A stretch of 64,000 nucleotides of DNA, from positions 62,001-126,000 of the forward strand of contig NZ_JAGGKM010000005.1 in the NCBI RefSeq assembly GCF_017873715.1, written 5' to 3'. Shown one piece after another: positions 45,664-53,632 of the stretch. The notes under the pieces were generated by a model. It made no database searches and was not told the origin of the DNA. It worked only from the letters and a program-made list of their open reading frames with translations. The stretch is from Cytobacillus luteolus. Its GTDB lineage: Bacteria > Bacillota > Bacilli > Bacillales > Bacillaceae_L. How positions within the stretch are numbered: position 1 is the stretch's first letter; the number at the start of each line of letters is the position of its first letter. Both the position numbers and the translations under genes were made by a program.

Positions 45664-45757
45664 GTGTTCGAAAACGGAAAATTATTGAAAGGTAATGACG
45701 CAAAGCTGTATGGGCTTCAGATCTTTTTTTGTGCCTATGCTAGCCAGCTGCCGAAAA
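45664..45757 (+). ncRNA. Cyclic di-GMP-I (GEMM) riboswitch
   Basis: The conserved core GACGCAAAGC (45697-45706) follows a hairpin ATTATT-GAAA-GGTAAT with a GAAA tetraloop. GGGC...GCCT and the terminal TAGCCAGCTGCCGAA complete the second arm and closing helix, as in class I c-di-GMP aptamers. AGGAGG at 45760 comes directly after, so ligand binding could change access to the ribosome site. The controlled gene is the short membrane peptide at 45778-45900, and possibly more distal genes. Confidence 0.85.
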
Positions 45758-45777
45758 CGAGGAGGAATAATAATGAA

Positions 45778-45900
45778 TTGGCTAACACCGAGGAAATTAA
45801 AAGAAGAAAAGACAGAAATCGTGTCATTATGTACTGTACATTTCCGTTAATAGGATTTGCATTAGGAGCTATCATTACAATCGTAGCAACCGGTTTATAA
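45778..45900 (+). CDS. Riboswitch-controlled membrane micropeptide
   Basis: A 40-residue peptide: a charged N-terminal half (MANTEEIKRRKDRNR) and one transmembrane helix (FPLIGFALGAIITIVATGL). TTG 45778 is 12 bases from AGGAGG, a long spacing. ATG 45773 has ideal spacing (7) but is in another frame and gives only 25 residues. So the start is uncertain, or a one-base indel separates ATG from the body. The long open frame upstream is the riboswitch itself and is not coding. Confidence 0.5.
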   Translation: MANTEEIKRRKDRNRVIMYCTFPLIGFALGAIITIVATGL

Positions 45901-45910
45901 AATTTAAAAG

Positions 45911-45944
45911 CTGTGTAGGGAAACATTAATTCTTCACACAGTTT
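45911..45944 (+). terminator. Terminator after micropeptide gene
   Basis: CTGTGT pairs with ACACAG, extended by GAA/TTC after small mismatches, followed by TTTATT. It would end the riboswitch transcript before the kinase operon. Confidence 0.6.
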
Positions 45945-45964
45945 ATTAATTGTAAAAAAACATG

Positions 45965-45991
45965 TGTCGAAACTTGACATTGCTTGTCGAA
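45965..45991 (+). promoter_or_regulatory. Paired Spo0A boxes around a TTGACA
   Basis: TGTCGAA occurs at 45965-45971 and 45985-45991, starting 20 bases apart (two helical turns), with TTGACA at 45974-45979 between them. This fits Spo0A-dependent control of the Wzz/kinase/phosphatase operon starting 130 bases downstream. No clear -10 is seen at standard spacing. Confidence 0.5.
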
Positions 45992-46119
45992 GGAGCAAAA
46001 AGGAATAAGTTTTGTTAGGAAATGTGGATTTAAAGGATAAAGACAGATTATTATAAGCTTTGTATATTTTTGATTCTAATGTAATATTTTCAAATAAATT
46101 ATAAATAGCGGAGGGTACT

Positions 46120-46863
46120 ATGGAAGAAACAATTACCTTACGAGAATTATTTCAGACGATCAAAAAACATCTTTGGTCAATTACATTAATAACAGTCATT
46201 GCTACAGCGACAAGTGGGATTGTTAGTTACTTCTTTTTAACACCAATCTATCAATCTTCTACTCAGATTCTAGTAAATCAAACCAAATCAGACCAACAGG
46301 CATATAACTATAATGAAGTACAAACAAATTTACAGTTAGTTAATACGTATAATGTAATTATTAAAAGTCCGGCTATATTAGAACTTGTTGTAAGAGAACT
46401 TGATTTAGATCTAACAACTGAGGAGTTAAATAAACAAATTTCAGTAGCAGCAGAGAAAAACTCACAAGTAATTTCAATTTCAGTGCAAGATTCAAATCCT
46501 GCACAAGCAGCTGCAATTGCTAATACAACAGCAAGTGTTTTTAAAAGTGAAATTGTAAAAATCATGAGTGTCGATAATGTTAGTGTATTATCTGAAGCAG
46601 TTGTAAAAGAAACGCCGACACCAATTAAGCCACGTCCAGCACTAAACATGGCGATTGCCTTGGTCGTAGGACTTATGGCAGGGGTTGGGCTAGCTTTCTT
46701 ACTAGAATTCCTTGATAACACAATTAAAACAGAGCAAGACATTGAAAAACTTCTAGAACTACCAGTATTAGGAGCAATTGCAGTTATTGATCATGAAAAA
46801 GAAGAACAAGCAAGCACTGCAAAAAGACAAAGCAGAGTAAGAGGTGAAAACGTTGGCGCGTAA
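46120..46863 (+). CDS. Wzz/YveK-type modulator, second copy
   Basis: A 247-residue membrane protein with two transmembrane helices (about residues 18-42 and 172-194) and an extracellular Wzz domain, including the ETPTPIKPRP stretch before TM2. It is a paralog of the protein at 8210-8938. GGAGG lies 6-7 bases before ATG 46120. Its C-terminal cytoplasmic tail should activate the kinase encoded next. No glycosyltransferase genes follow in this operon. Confidence 0.9.
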   Translation: MEETITLRELFQTIKKHLWSITLITVIATATSGIVSYFFLTPIYQSSTQILVNQTKSDQQAYNYNEVQTNLQLVNTYNVIIKSPAILELVVRELDLDLTTEELNKQISVAAEKNSQVISISVQDSNPAQAAAIANTTASVFKSEIVKIMSVDNVSVLSEAVVKETPTPIKPRPALNMAIALVVGLMAGVGLAFLLEFLDNTIKTEQDIEKLLELPVLGAIAVIDHEKEEQASTAKRQSRVRGENVGA

Positions 46864-47554
46864 AACATTAAGAGAAAAATTTCAACAAGCGAACCGTAGC
46901 TTAATTACAATGACGAACTCAAAATCACCTATTTCTGAACAATACCGTACGATTCGTACCAACATCCAGTTTTCGACAGTTGACCAAGAGATTCGCTCAT
47001 TAATGGTAACTTCTGCTGGTCCTGGTGAAGGAAAATCAACAACAACAGCTAATATCGCTGTAGTATTTGCACAGCAAGGGAAAAAAGTACTGTTAATCGA
47101 TGCGGATTTAAGAAAGCCAACGGCTCATTATACATTTAGAGTTGATAATAATGTTGGATTAACAAATGTTCTTTTAAAGCAAACAACACTACCAATGGCT
47201 GTTAGAGAAACGCACCAAGAAAATTTATATGTTTTGCCAAGTGGACCAATTCCTCCAAATCCAGCTGAATTACTTGGATCACGTTCAATGGAACAGTTAG
47301 GGAACCAAGTATTTGAAGAATTTGATATGGTCATTTTTGATACACCACCTGTTCTTGCTGTAACAGATGCCCAAATTCTTGCGAACAAAAGTGATGGAAT
47401 TGTCTTAGTTGTGTCAAGTGGAACAACTGAGAATGAGGCAGCAATAAAAGCGAAAGAACTTCTTGTTAATGCCAAGGGTAAGATACTAGGTGTTGTACTA
47501 AATAATAAGAAGATGAAAGATAGCCAATATTACTATTATTATGGTGCAAAATAA
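46853..47554 (+). CDS. CpsD/CapB family tyrosine-protein kinase, second copy
   Basis: A 233-residue BY-kinase. Walker A GPGEGKST with Lys61, A' [20 protein letters not shown]. The tail QYYYYYGAK is a classic tyrosine cluster for autophosphorylation. TTG 46853 is chosen because GAGGTG lies 6 bases upstream; GTG 46844 overlaps that site. It overlaps the Wzz gene by 11 bases. Substrates of such kinases include UDP-sugar dehydrogenases and priming transferases. Confidence 0.92.
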   Translation: MARKTLREKFQQANRSLITMTNSKSPISEQYRTIRTNIQFSTVDQEIRSLMVTSAGPGEGKSTTTANIAVVFAQQGKKVLLIDADLRKPTAHYTFRVDNNVGLTNVLLKQTTLPMAVRETHQENLYVLPSGPIPPNPAELLGSRSMEQLGNQVFEEFDMVIFDTPPVLAVTDAQILANKSDGIVLVVSSGTTENEAAIKAKELLVNAKGKILGVVLNNKKMKDSQYYYYYGAK

Positions 47555-47688
47555 ATAAATTGTAAAAAAAAGGGTGAAGCGGGTGAAAAAAGTCATGATT
47601 CGACAAAGTACACCCATTTTTCCTTTATTATTCTATGATAATATGAGAAAAGTAACGAAATATGTTACTTGAGGGGGATTTTGACAGA

Positions 47689-48453
47689 ATGATAGATATT
47701 CATAGCCATATCCTCTATGGAGTAGATGATGGTGCGAAAGACCTAAATGATAGCATTGAAATGGCGAAGGCTGCAGTGGATGAAGGAATTACAACAATCA
47801 TTGCAACGCCCCATTTTAATGGGAAGTACGTAAATTATAAACAAGAGATCATAAATAAGGTTGCTAGACTAAACAAAGTTATACAAGAAAAACAAATCCC
47901 ACTAACCATCCTACCAGGTCAAGAACCACGAATTTACGGTGATTTACTAGAAGACTACAATAACGGTCAAGTACTTACATTAAATGATGCAGGGAAATAC
48001 ATGCTTATTGAGTTACCATCCAACCATGTCCCTAGATATACAGAGAAGTTACTATTTGATTTGCAAATTAATGGAATCACACCGATCATTGTACATCCTG
48101 AACGAAATCAGGAAATCATTGAGAATCCTGATAAGTTATACCAGTTTGTGAAAAAGGGAGCATGTACTCAAGTGACAGCTGCTAGTTTAGCTGGCTACTT
48201 TGGGAAGAAGATAAAGAAGTTTTCACTGCAATTAATAGAAGCGAATCTTACACACTTTGTGGCGAGTGATGCTCATAATCTTACAGGTCGATCGTTTAAA
48301 ATGAGAGAAGCGTATGGATTGGTTGAGAAAGAGTTTGGTATGAGTGTTGTCTATCTATTTCAAGAGAATGCAGAGTTATCGTTGGGAGGTAAAAGTATAT
48401 TGAAAGAGTTTCCTGAACAGATAAAAAGTAAAAGGATTTTGGGATTGTTTTAA
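47689..48453 (+). CDS. PHP-domain tyrosine-protein phosphatase (CpsB/CapC/YwqE type)
   Basis: A 254-residue metal-dependent phosphatase. MIDIHSHILYGVDDGAKD holds the first metal His residues; TIIATPHFNG, LPGQEPRIY, IIVHPERNQEI and FVASDAHNLTGR supply the others. It reverses BY-kinase autophosphorylation and lies 134 bases downstream of the kinase. The start ATG 47689 with TGAGGGGGAT upstream gives the standard family N-terminus; upstream TTG starts do not. It is the only such gene in the window, for two kinases. Confidence 0.92.
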   Translation: MIDIHSHILYGVDDGAKDLNDSIEMAKAAVDEGITTIIATPHFNGKYVNYKQEIINKVARLNKVIQEKQIPLTILPGQEPRIYGDLLEDYNNGQVLTLNDAGKYMLIELPSNHVPRYTEKLLFDLQINGITPIIVHPERNQEIIENPDKLYQFVKKGACTQVTAASLAGYFGKKIKKFSLQLIEANLTHFVASDAHNLTGRSFKMREAYGLVEKEFGMSVVYLFQENAELSLGGKSILKEFPEQIKSKRILGLF

Positions 48454-48477
48454 AATTATCAACAAGATTTACATTTA

Positions 48478-48530
48478 AGTAGAGATTAAAAGGAATGCGT
48501 TTGAAGTAACCTAACTATCTCTACTTTTTT
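48478..48530 (+). terminator. Terminator of the kinase/phosphatase operon
   Basis: AGTAGAGAT pairs with ATCTCTACT across a 30-base loop and is followed by six T. Confidence 0.7.
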
Positions 48531-48540
48531 GAATGAAATT

Positions 48541-48592
48541 AAAGATTCTAGTTATAAAGTCTTGCCTAAAGACTCTATACCTAGAATCTTTA
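48541..48592. repeat. Long imperfect hairpin (two nested stems)
   Basis: AAAGATTCTAG and CTAGAATCTTT form an 11-bp outer stem, enclosing AGTCTT/AAAGACT. Together they span 52 bases just beyond the operon terminator. Confidence 0.55.
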
Positions 48593-49056
48593 CTTATTTT
48601 ATTGTGTGAAAGGGAAACCTTTTGTGACCTACAAAAAGTGAGTTTCATTTTGGTATGGTTTTTAGGGAATCCTATTGCGGATTTCTATTTGTGTCGGAAC
48701 AGAAGATTGTTATAAACCTATCTCTCACAGAGCAAAAGAAAAATAGTCTTACCTGTGCATCGAAATCCTCAAAAGTGGACAAACAGCTCTAATATGATGA
48801 TGGAATGCTTTCTGTTGCAGGTATAGATGTAAATGGTTCCTTCCATTTTACCTCCCTTAGCCCAAGATGCTCAACTAGAGGTACTAAGCTTACCAACTTG
48901 CAAATTTAGCCTTATATTATATATATTATGTGTAGTTTTAGGGGGCATAGGGATAATTTATCATCTATCTAAAACGTTTAAAAGAATTTTTCCGAATCCC
49001 GCTGTTAATAGAAAAGTAATAAATGAAACTGCTGTGCCACTTTCTTTTAGTTAAAG
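48593..49056. other. Gene-poor stretch
   Basis: A 73-codon open frame at 48833-49054 contains one hydrophobic segment (FSLILYILCVVLGGIGIIY) but has only a weak ribosome site and no recognisable family; it may be a remnant. Nothing else is seen. Confidence 0.4.
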
Positions 49057-49778
49057 TTATGTATCTACTTTGAGATAATTTCCTTCTACAGCAAATTGAT
49101 GAACTTTTTCAAGGACCTTATTAATCCCCTTTGGTTCCTCTATGTTTATACGTTGAACATTATAGCGATTCATTGTATTCCCTTTTACAGTAGAATCATA
49201 TTCTTCTACAAAAATAGCGTTCTTGCTTGCATAATAATCACCTGCAGCTGTCAGAGTATAAGTTGGAATATGAGCATGTTTTTTGCTTTCAATATCGTAA
49301 GCTAGAAATCCACCAGTAGGGATACCTTGAAAGCTAATGATACTTTTTGTCAAATCAAGAATGACTCCATGGTCTTGAACTTGATCTCCCGAAGGTTGTT
49401 TCATATTAATAAATGCTACAGCAGCCAATTTTGTTTTACTTGGTGTTTTATACGTAAATCTTGATCTCGATCAACAAAATAGCCACCACCAACATCTAGC
49501 ATTCCTGGTTTAAAAGAATAGATACGATAAAATTCTCCAGCCCTTAGTGTTCTTGAAAATACTTTTTTATCACCATCTAATTTAAATAATGGAGTGTCCT
49601 TCTCGATTATAGGTTTTTCAATTTGTCCGAATCTTAATTCTAGCCCTTCCCACATTATTTTCTTTACACCTTCAAACTGATCACAGAAATTTTCATCATA
49701 TTTTTCTGCTATAGTTGATGGACTGTAAATACCAGATGTAATCATTAGTAAAACTAATAAAATACTAATTTTTTTCAC
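49057..49778 (-). pseudogene. Secreted protein gene split by a frameshift
   Basis: GTG 49778 begins a signal peptide (MKKISILLVLLMITSGIYS) and a frame that runs to TAG at 49416. Near 49445-49455 the coding pattern moves to a second frame (YKTPSKTKLAAVAFINMKQPSGDQVQDHGV) that ends at 49057. Joined, they give about 240 residues with no other stop. The family is not recognised. The upstream ribosome site is weak (AGGT). It may be a pseudogene or a sequencing error at the junction. Confidence 0.6.
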
Positions 49779-50160
49779 AAATTTAACCTACTCTTCCAAA
49801 TTATAGTACAACTATAATAGAGAACCTTTTGGAAAGGAAGGTCTAAAGCACTAAAATGTTAACAAATTTCCTCTTTAAGATATGTAGGGTAGTTTTTTTC
49901 GCTATTTGTTAGATTTAGTTTGCATGCCTATCACTACCGAAAAACCTTGTTTCACTTGAAAAGCAGAGGGATGGTTATAGAAGTAGTAGAGATGCTTCAT
50001 TAACAGCTATCCCCCCCTAGTAGAGTGAGTGAAACTACAATAATGTACTAATTTGTTAGAAAAAGGAAGGCTGTATAAGTATTTTGTCGAATACTAGTAC
50101 TTGGAAATTAAGCTTTTAAAATGATAGTTACCAGATCGATAGAGGAGGTGGATATCCTAG
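49779..50160. other. Divergent intergenic region with a single 0A-like box
   Basis: The 382-base gap contains TTTGTCGAA at 50083-50091, an exact 0A-box match, about 70 bases before the next gene. No other element is clear. Confidence 0.4.
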
Positions 50161-51024
50161 TTGAATCAAAATCAAAAACGATTTAGAAGGCAGATGGAGA
50201 AAATTGAAAAAGAGCAAAAGAAAGAAGAAGTTTATAGCTATATTCAAAAAAAATTTGTAGGTGGTAATAATAGATCAGAGACACCTATTAGAACAACTAC
50301 TTTAACTGCTCCATCAGTAAAATTAAGTCCATTTGCGTTGGTAATGAGGATTCTAATGTTTGTACTGATTGGATTTGTTTCTCTAGTATTTGGTATAGGG
50401 CTTGTAGTTTCACAAGACAAAACATCAGTGTTTTTCTTATTACTATTTATTATATCCTTAATTCTCTTATTTTTTGGATTGGTAAATCCCCAATCTGTCT
50501 TTCATAGATCACGACGAAGGGTTTTAGCCTATTGTGGTTCATCAGTAATCTTGCTTTTTCTCTTAGCAATATCTACAAGTCCAACAAATGATGTTACTTC
50601 TAATGAAAATCAAATTGGTATAAAAACAAATGCAGTACCTGTGAGTACACCGGCAGTTACAGAGACTAGGGAACAATTTATAAGTTCGGCTAAGGAAATT
50701 CCATATTTAGATTTAGCTAGAAATCCAGATAAGCACAAATCTTTAAGAGTAGAGTACATAGGTAAGGTTAGTTACGTAACAGAAATGGGAAATAAAGTGA
50801 CATTACTCGTTGATGTTAGTAGAGATGAATATGGTATCTGGAGTGACGGTCTATACATAAATTATGAACGGTCGAATGGAGAAGACCGTATTCTCGAAAA
50901 TGACATCATAACTATATGGGGAACAGTCCAAGGTCTAAAAACTTACACGGCAGTTTTAGGGCATAGTGTATCTCTACCTGAAATCAACGCAAAATACATA
51001 TTTATTAATGAACACGAAAAATAG
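50161..51024 (+). CDS. Membrane protein with C-terminal OB-fold-like domain
   Basis: A 287-residue protein. The N-terminus is charged (QKRFRRQMEKIEKEQKKEE), then come three transmembrane helices (about residues 62-82, 88-106, 122-140), a Ser/Thr-rich linker, and a domain at about 180-280 (RVEYIGKVSYVTEMGN ... ENDIITIWGTVQGLKTYTAVLG) whose spacing suggests an OB fold of the tRNA_anti-like type. TTG 50161 follows AGGAGGTGGAT. Function unknown; the orphan 0A-like box lies upstream. Confidence 0.7.
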   Translation: MNQNQKRFRRQMEKIEKEQKKEEVYSYIQKKFVGGNNRSETPIRTTTLTAPSVKLSPFALVMRILMFVLIGFVSLVFGIGLVVSQDKTSVFFLLLFIISLILLFFGLVNPQSVFHRSRRRVLAYCGSSVILLFLLAISTSPTNDVTSNENQIGIKTNAVPVSTPAVTETREQFISSAKEIPYLDLARNPDKHKSLRVEYIGKVSYVTEMGNKVTLLVDVSRDEYGIWSDGLYINYERSNGEDRILENDIITIWGTVQGLKTYTAVLGHSVSLPEINAKYIFINEHEK

Positions 51025-51029
51025 ATGGA

Positions 51030-51215
51030 GAATATGGTGAGGCCCATGGTGAGGCCCACACTCTCACTCATTTATTTCCGGTTTCTGAACATGCTTTCTG
51101 TCGATCACTCTATTTTACTTATTTTTCATTTAGGAATTACCATGAAAAACACTGGGACGGTAGTCTGATGTTTCTATCACTCTATTTTAAGGGGAACGGC
51201 AGAAACGTCCCGGTG
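51030..51215. repeat. Short direct repeats and REP-like remnant
   Basis: GGTGAGGCCCA occurs twice in tandem at about 51036-51059. At 51190-51215 GGGGAACGGCAGAAACGTCCC resembles a degenerate short palindrome of the kind seen again near 54370. Confidence 0.4.
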
Positions 51216-51243
51216 ATTTAAATACATGAAAGGAAAATATATT

Positions 51244-51516
51244 ATGAACAAAGTACTATTTTTTAATAATGAAGGTAAGGCTAAGCTCTTAAATGTTATA
51301 AACGAAATTTTAAGAACAAAAAACCGGCTACTAATGCTAATTTTAACTAACCCAGATAAAAAGACAAACGTTGCAACTAGAAATAAAAAGCAGTCAAAGT
51401 ATGAAGAGCAGATTATAGTATTAGAAAATATTAAACAGTTAGTTGAGTCGTGTAGTACGAGAGAAGACTTAGAAAGTGTGAATAATATGATTAGGTACTA
51501 TAACACTTTGTCCTAA
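51244..51516 (+). CDS. Small helical protein, unknown function
   Basis: A 90-residue, mostly helical, Lys-rich protein. ATG 51244 has AAAGGAA about 8 bases upstream; the in-frame ATG 51226 has none. The heptad-like pattern in QIIVLENIKQLVESCSTREDLESVNNMIRYY suggests a helical hairpin. No family recognised. Confidence 0.55.
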   Translation: MNKVLFFNNEGKAKLLNVINEILRTKNRLLMLILTNPDKKTNVATRNKKQSKYEEQIIVLENIKQLVESCSTREDLESVNNMIRYYNTLS

Positions 51517-51589
51517 CAATTGAAATGTCTACATTACTAGAAAAGGTCATATATCACGGACAGTTGAGGGTCCAATAGATTCATAGGTA

Positions 51590-51769
51590 CTACACCCTCT
51601 GATAAGGATACACCACCATCTCCTGAAACGGCTTTGTAAACTTTAAGACACAGTCCCCTGTTCGTTGCATTTGCTTTTGTAAGGTGTGATAGGATTCGTT
51701 CATCGGGAGTTCAAGGCCGTTCTTATTTGTCCCCTTATTAATTCGTAGAAAGGCACTAACTAATAACAT
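51590..51769 (-). CDS. Short frame directly following and in phase with the HTH gene
   Basis: A 59-codon frame (MLLVSAFLRINKGTNKNGLE ... KFTKPFQEMVVYPYQRV) starts 16 bases after the stop of the HTH gene and is in the same phase. It has no ribosome site of its own. Composition looks coded. It could be the former C-terminus of the HTH protein, a separate decayed gene, or chance. Confidence 0.3.
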   Translation of the reverse strand: MLLVSAFLRINKGTNKNGLELPMNESYHTLQKQMQRTGDCVLKFTKPFQEMVVYPYQRV

Positions 51770-51784
51770 TACTAATTCAACAAA

Positions 51785-52630
51785 CTAAAATAGCAAATCT
51801 CTCATAAGAGTAAGATCAGAATAATTTGGATGATCCTGAGAAAGTTCATTTATACCCCCACTGTTTATATCATTCTCAAACTCATATAACTCCTCAAAAT
51901 ACAATTCATCCATCTTTTTCGTTAAAACCCCATAGTAATACGCAATTGGATTATGAACCTTAAATAGCTTCGTTTTTCGTATCATTTGCTTAAAGGAATC
52001 AATAGAAAGCTCAAGTACAGTCTCTTGTTCTTTTTCACGATTACTTTGATACGCAGCTATGCTTGTCATTTTCCAATATTCTTCGATTGTCTTGGCATCT
52101 TGGAAAAAGGATTTCACTAGATTCACAAAAGGTTTAGGAACACTGTCATTCGTATAGGTGTAATCCAGCTCCGCGTCATTACGTGTAGTTATATTATTTT
52201 GGTTAGTTTCAGAAAGATTGCTAGTTTCAGGGTGGTTCACTTTTTCCACTTTAGGTGGTTCATTTTGTTGGAAACGATTAAAAATATATAAATTACTAGA
52301 CTGTGATCCATTCTTACGCTCCGTTTCATATACACAAAAGATTCCCAACTTGATTGCCTTTTGAATCATCCTTTTAAATGTAGATCGTGATATACCTTGT
52401 CCATTGTAATCTTCATGAATCGCTTTTAAGACGGTAGCTATTTTCGCATTACACACACCAGGATACTTTGCTGTAAAACGAACTAACCTCTTGAACCCTG
52501 CTAATTCCCCCTTCGAAAACTCGCGCTTATGCGCAACCATCCACATTTCAATATGACTGTTAAACTCGTCTAAACTACTAAACTGTGAAAGCTCCTTAAA
52601 GCTTTCTGTACCTGCAGATTTAAAATTCAT
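51785..52630 (-). CDS. HTH (winged-helix-like) protein associated with YvrJ/DUF1659/DUF2922 genes
   Basis: A 281-residue cytoplasmic protein. The N-terminal 110 residues contain a helix-turn-helix region (NAKIATVLKAIHEDYNGQGISRSTFKRMIQKAIKLGIF) like those of replication-initiator or phage-type DNA-binding proteins. A polar linker and a helical C-terminal domain (PKPFVNLVKSFFQDAKTIEEYW) follow. Such proteins occur in Bacillus genomes near YvrJ-type small genes; their role is not established. ATG 52630 has AGGAAT close upstream; upstream Met 52687 does not. Confidence 0.65.
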   Translation of the reverse strand: MNFKSAGTESFKELSQFSSLDEFNSHIEMWMVAHKREFSKGELAGFKRLVRFTAKYPGVCNAKIATVLKAIHEDYNGQGISRSTFKRMIQKAIKLGIFCVYETERKNGSQSSNLYIFNRFQQNEPPKVEKVNHPETSNLSETNQNNITTRNDAELDYTYTNDSVPKPFVNLVKSFFQDAKTIEEYWKMTSIAAYQSNREKEQETVLELSIDSFKQMIRKTKLFKVHNPIAYYYGVLTKKMDELYFEELYEFENDINSGGINELSQDHPNYSDLTLMRDLLF

Positions 52631-52835
52631 ATTCCTGCACCACCCTTTCGCAGTAGTTATATAAGTGAGTGGTATAAAAGGGGGCATAGGAATGTATAAA
52701 ATTTTTATAGTTCTGTGTTTCTGTCACATTTTGGACAAATTTGTAGGATTGAGAATTTTTTTAAAAAAAATATAAAACTCACGCCCCCTTTTACTCCCCT
52801 CGTCCATATAATTAGGGCGAAAGGAGGTGAGAGAC

Positions 52836-53054
52836 ATGGCACAAACATACTTACAAGATGTACAACTTCGATTAGTGTTAGAAACTGGCGTTGACAGTGA
52901 AGGTAAGCCGCTATTAAAAGGAAAAAGCTACAACAACATCAATTCAAAAGCAACAGCAGATCAGCTTTTTGCAGTAGCGAATGCAATCGCAAGTCTACAA
53001 ACGTTATCACTTCACACAATCGAGAAAAACGACTCTTTCATTTTAGGAGCGTAA
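52836..53054 (+). CDS. DUF1659 family small protein
   Basis: A 72-residue protein (AQTYLQDVQLRLVLETGVDSEGKPLLKGKSY ... FAVANAIASLQ) of the DUF1659 family, preceded by a perfect AAAGGAGGTGA. In Bacillus it is regularly found with DUF2922 and YvrJ genes, as here. Function unknown; the very strong ribosome site suggests high expression. Confidence 0.85.
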   Translation: MAQTYLQDVQLRLVLETGVDSEGKPLLKGKSYNNINSKATADQLFAVANAIASLQTLSLHTIEKNDSFILGA

Positions 53055-53090
53055 TGAGTGAAAAATAAGAGAGAAAGGAGGTAGAGATGT

Positions 53091-53309
53091 ATGGCGAAGG
53101 TGTTAGAGATGCAGTTTACGAACTTAGAAGGTAAAGTTGCGAGAGTTACAATTGAAAACCCAATCGAGCCAGTTGATCCAATCGCACTAGCAGCTGCAAT
53201 GGATACGATTATTACTAATGATGTATTCATCACTTCAGGTGGTGGATTTGTTGCAAAACATGGCGCACGCGTAGTTGAGCGTAATGTGGTAGATGTTGAA
53301 TTAGCATAA
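53091..53309 (+). CDS. DUF2922 family small protein
   Basis: A 72-residue protein (MAKVLEMQFTNLEGKVARVT ... FITSGGGFVAKHGARVVERNVVDVE) matching DUF2922. AGGAGGTAGAG precedes the ATG, 36 bases after the DUF1659 gene. A terminator follows. Function unknown. Confidence 0.85.
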   Translation: MAKVLEMQFTNLEGKVARVTIENPIEPVDPIALAAAMDTIITNDVFITSGGGFVAKHGARVVERNVVDVELA

Positions 53310-53314
53310 GTGAT

Positions 53315-53350
53315 AGGGCCAACTTTCTTTTCGAGGGTTGGCCCTTCTTT
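53315..53350 (+). terminator. Terminator between DUF2922 and yvrJ
   Basis: AGGGCCAAC pairs with GTTGGCCCT, then TTCTTTA. It is placed just before the YvrJ ribosome site, so some readthrough is expected if the three genes form one unit. Confidence 0.75.
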
Positions 53351-53373
53351 ATAACAATGAAGGAGGATTTTTT

Positions 53374-53538
53374 ATGGAGCAATGGTTACCATTCATTCAA
53401 GAAGTAGGTTTTCCGATTCTAGTGACATTTTATCTCTTGCATCGTATTGAAACGAAGCTTGATAGTGTCATAGAATCGATTCAAACCCTGCCGGTGAGAG
53501 TGTTGGAAGAACCGACGCAGATGAAAAGGACTGTGTGA
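53374..53538 (+). CDS. YvrJ family small protein
   Basis: A 54-residue protein with one hydrophobic helix: MEQWLPFIQEVGFPILVTFYLLHRIETKLD is the YvrJ pattern, followed by a polar tail. AAGGAGG lies 7 bases before ATG 53374; the upstream in-frame Met has no site. In B. subtilis yvrJ lies beside the SigO/RsoA genes; here a small sigma-factor gene is also adjacent. Confidence 0.85.
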   Translation: MEQWLPFIQEVGFPILVTFYLLHRIETKLDSVIESIQTLPVRVLEEPTQMKRTV

Positions 53539-53545
53539 CTTTGGG

Positions 53546-53585
53546 GAATCAGGAGAGATGGTTAACTCACCTGGTTCTCTTTTTA
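53546..53585 (+). terminator. Terminator after yvrJ
   Basis: GAATCAGG pairs with CCTGGTTC (one G-T pair) and is followed by TCTTTTTAT. Confidence 0.7.
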
Positions 53586-53597
53586 TGCACAAAAATA

Positions 53598-53626
53598 GGC
53601 AGAGTTTTTATTACTCTACCTACTAA
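53598..53626 (-). terminator. Terminator after sigma-factor gene
   Basis: On the minus strand AGGTAGAGT pairs with ACTCTGCCT, then ATTTTTG. Confidence 0.75.
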
Positions 53627-53632
53627 AAACCT

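Noticed and set aside
45655-45777. Coding use of the frame upstream of the micropeptide
   Set aside because: This stretch is the c-di-GMP aptamer; its conservation is explained by RNA structure, not by protein coding.
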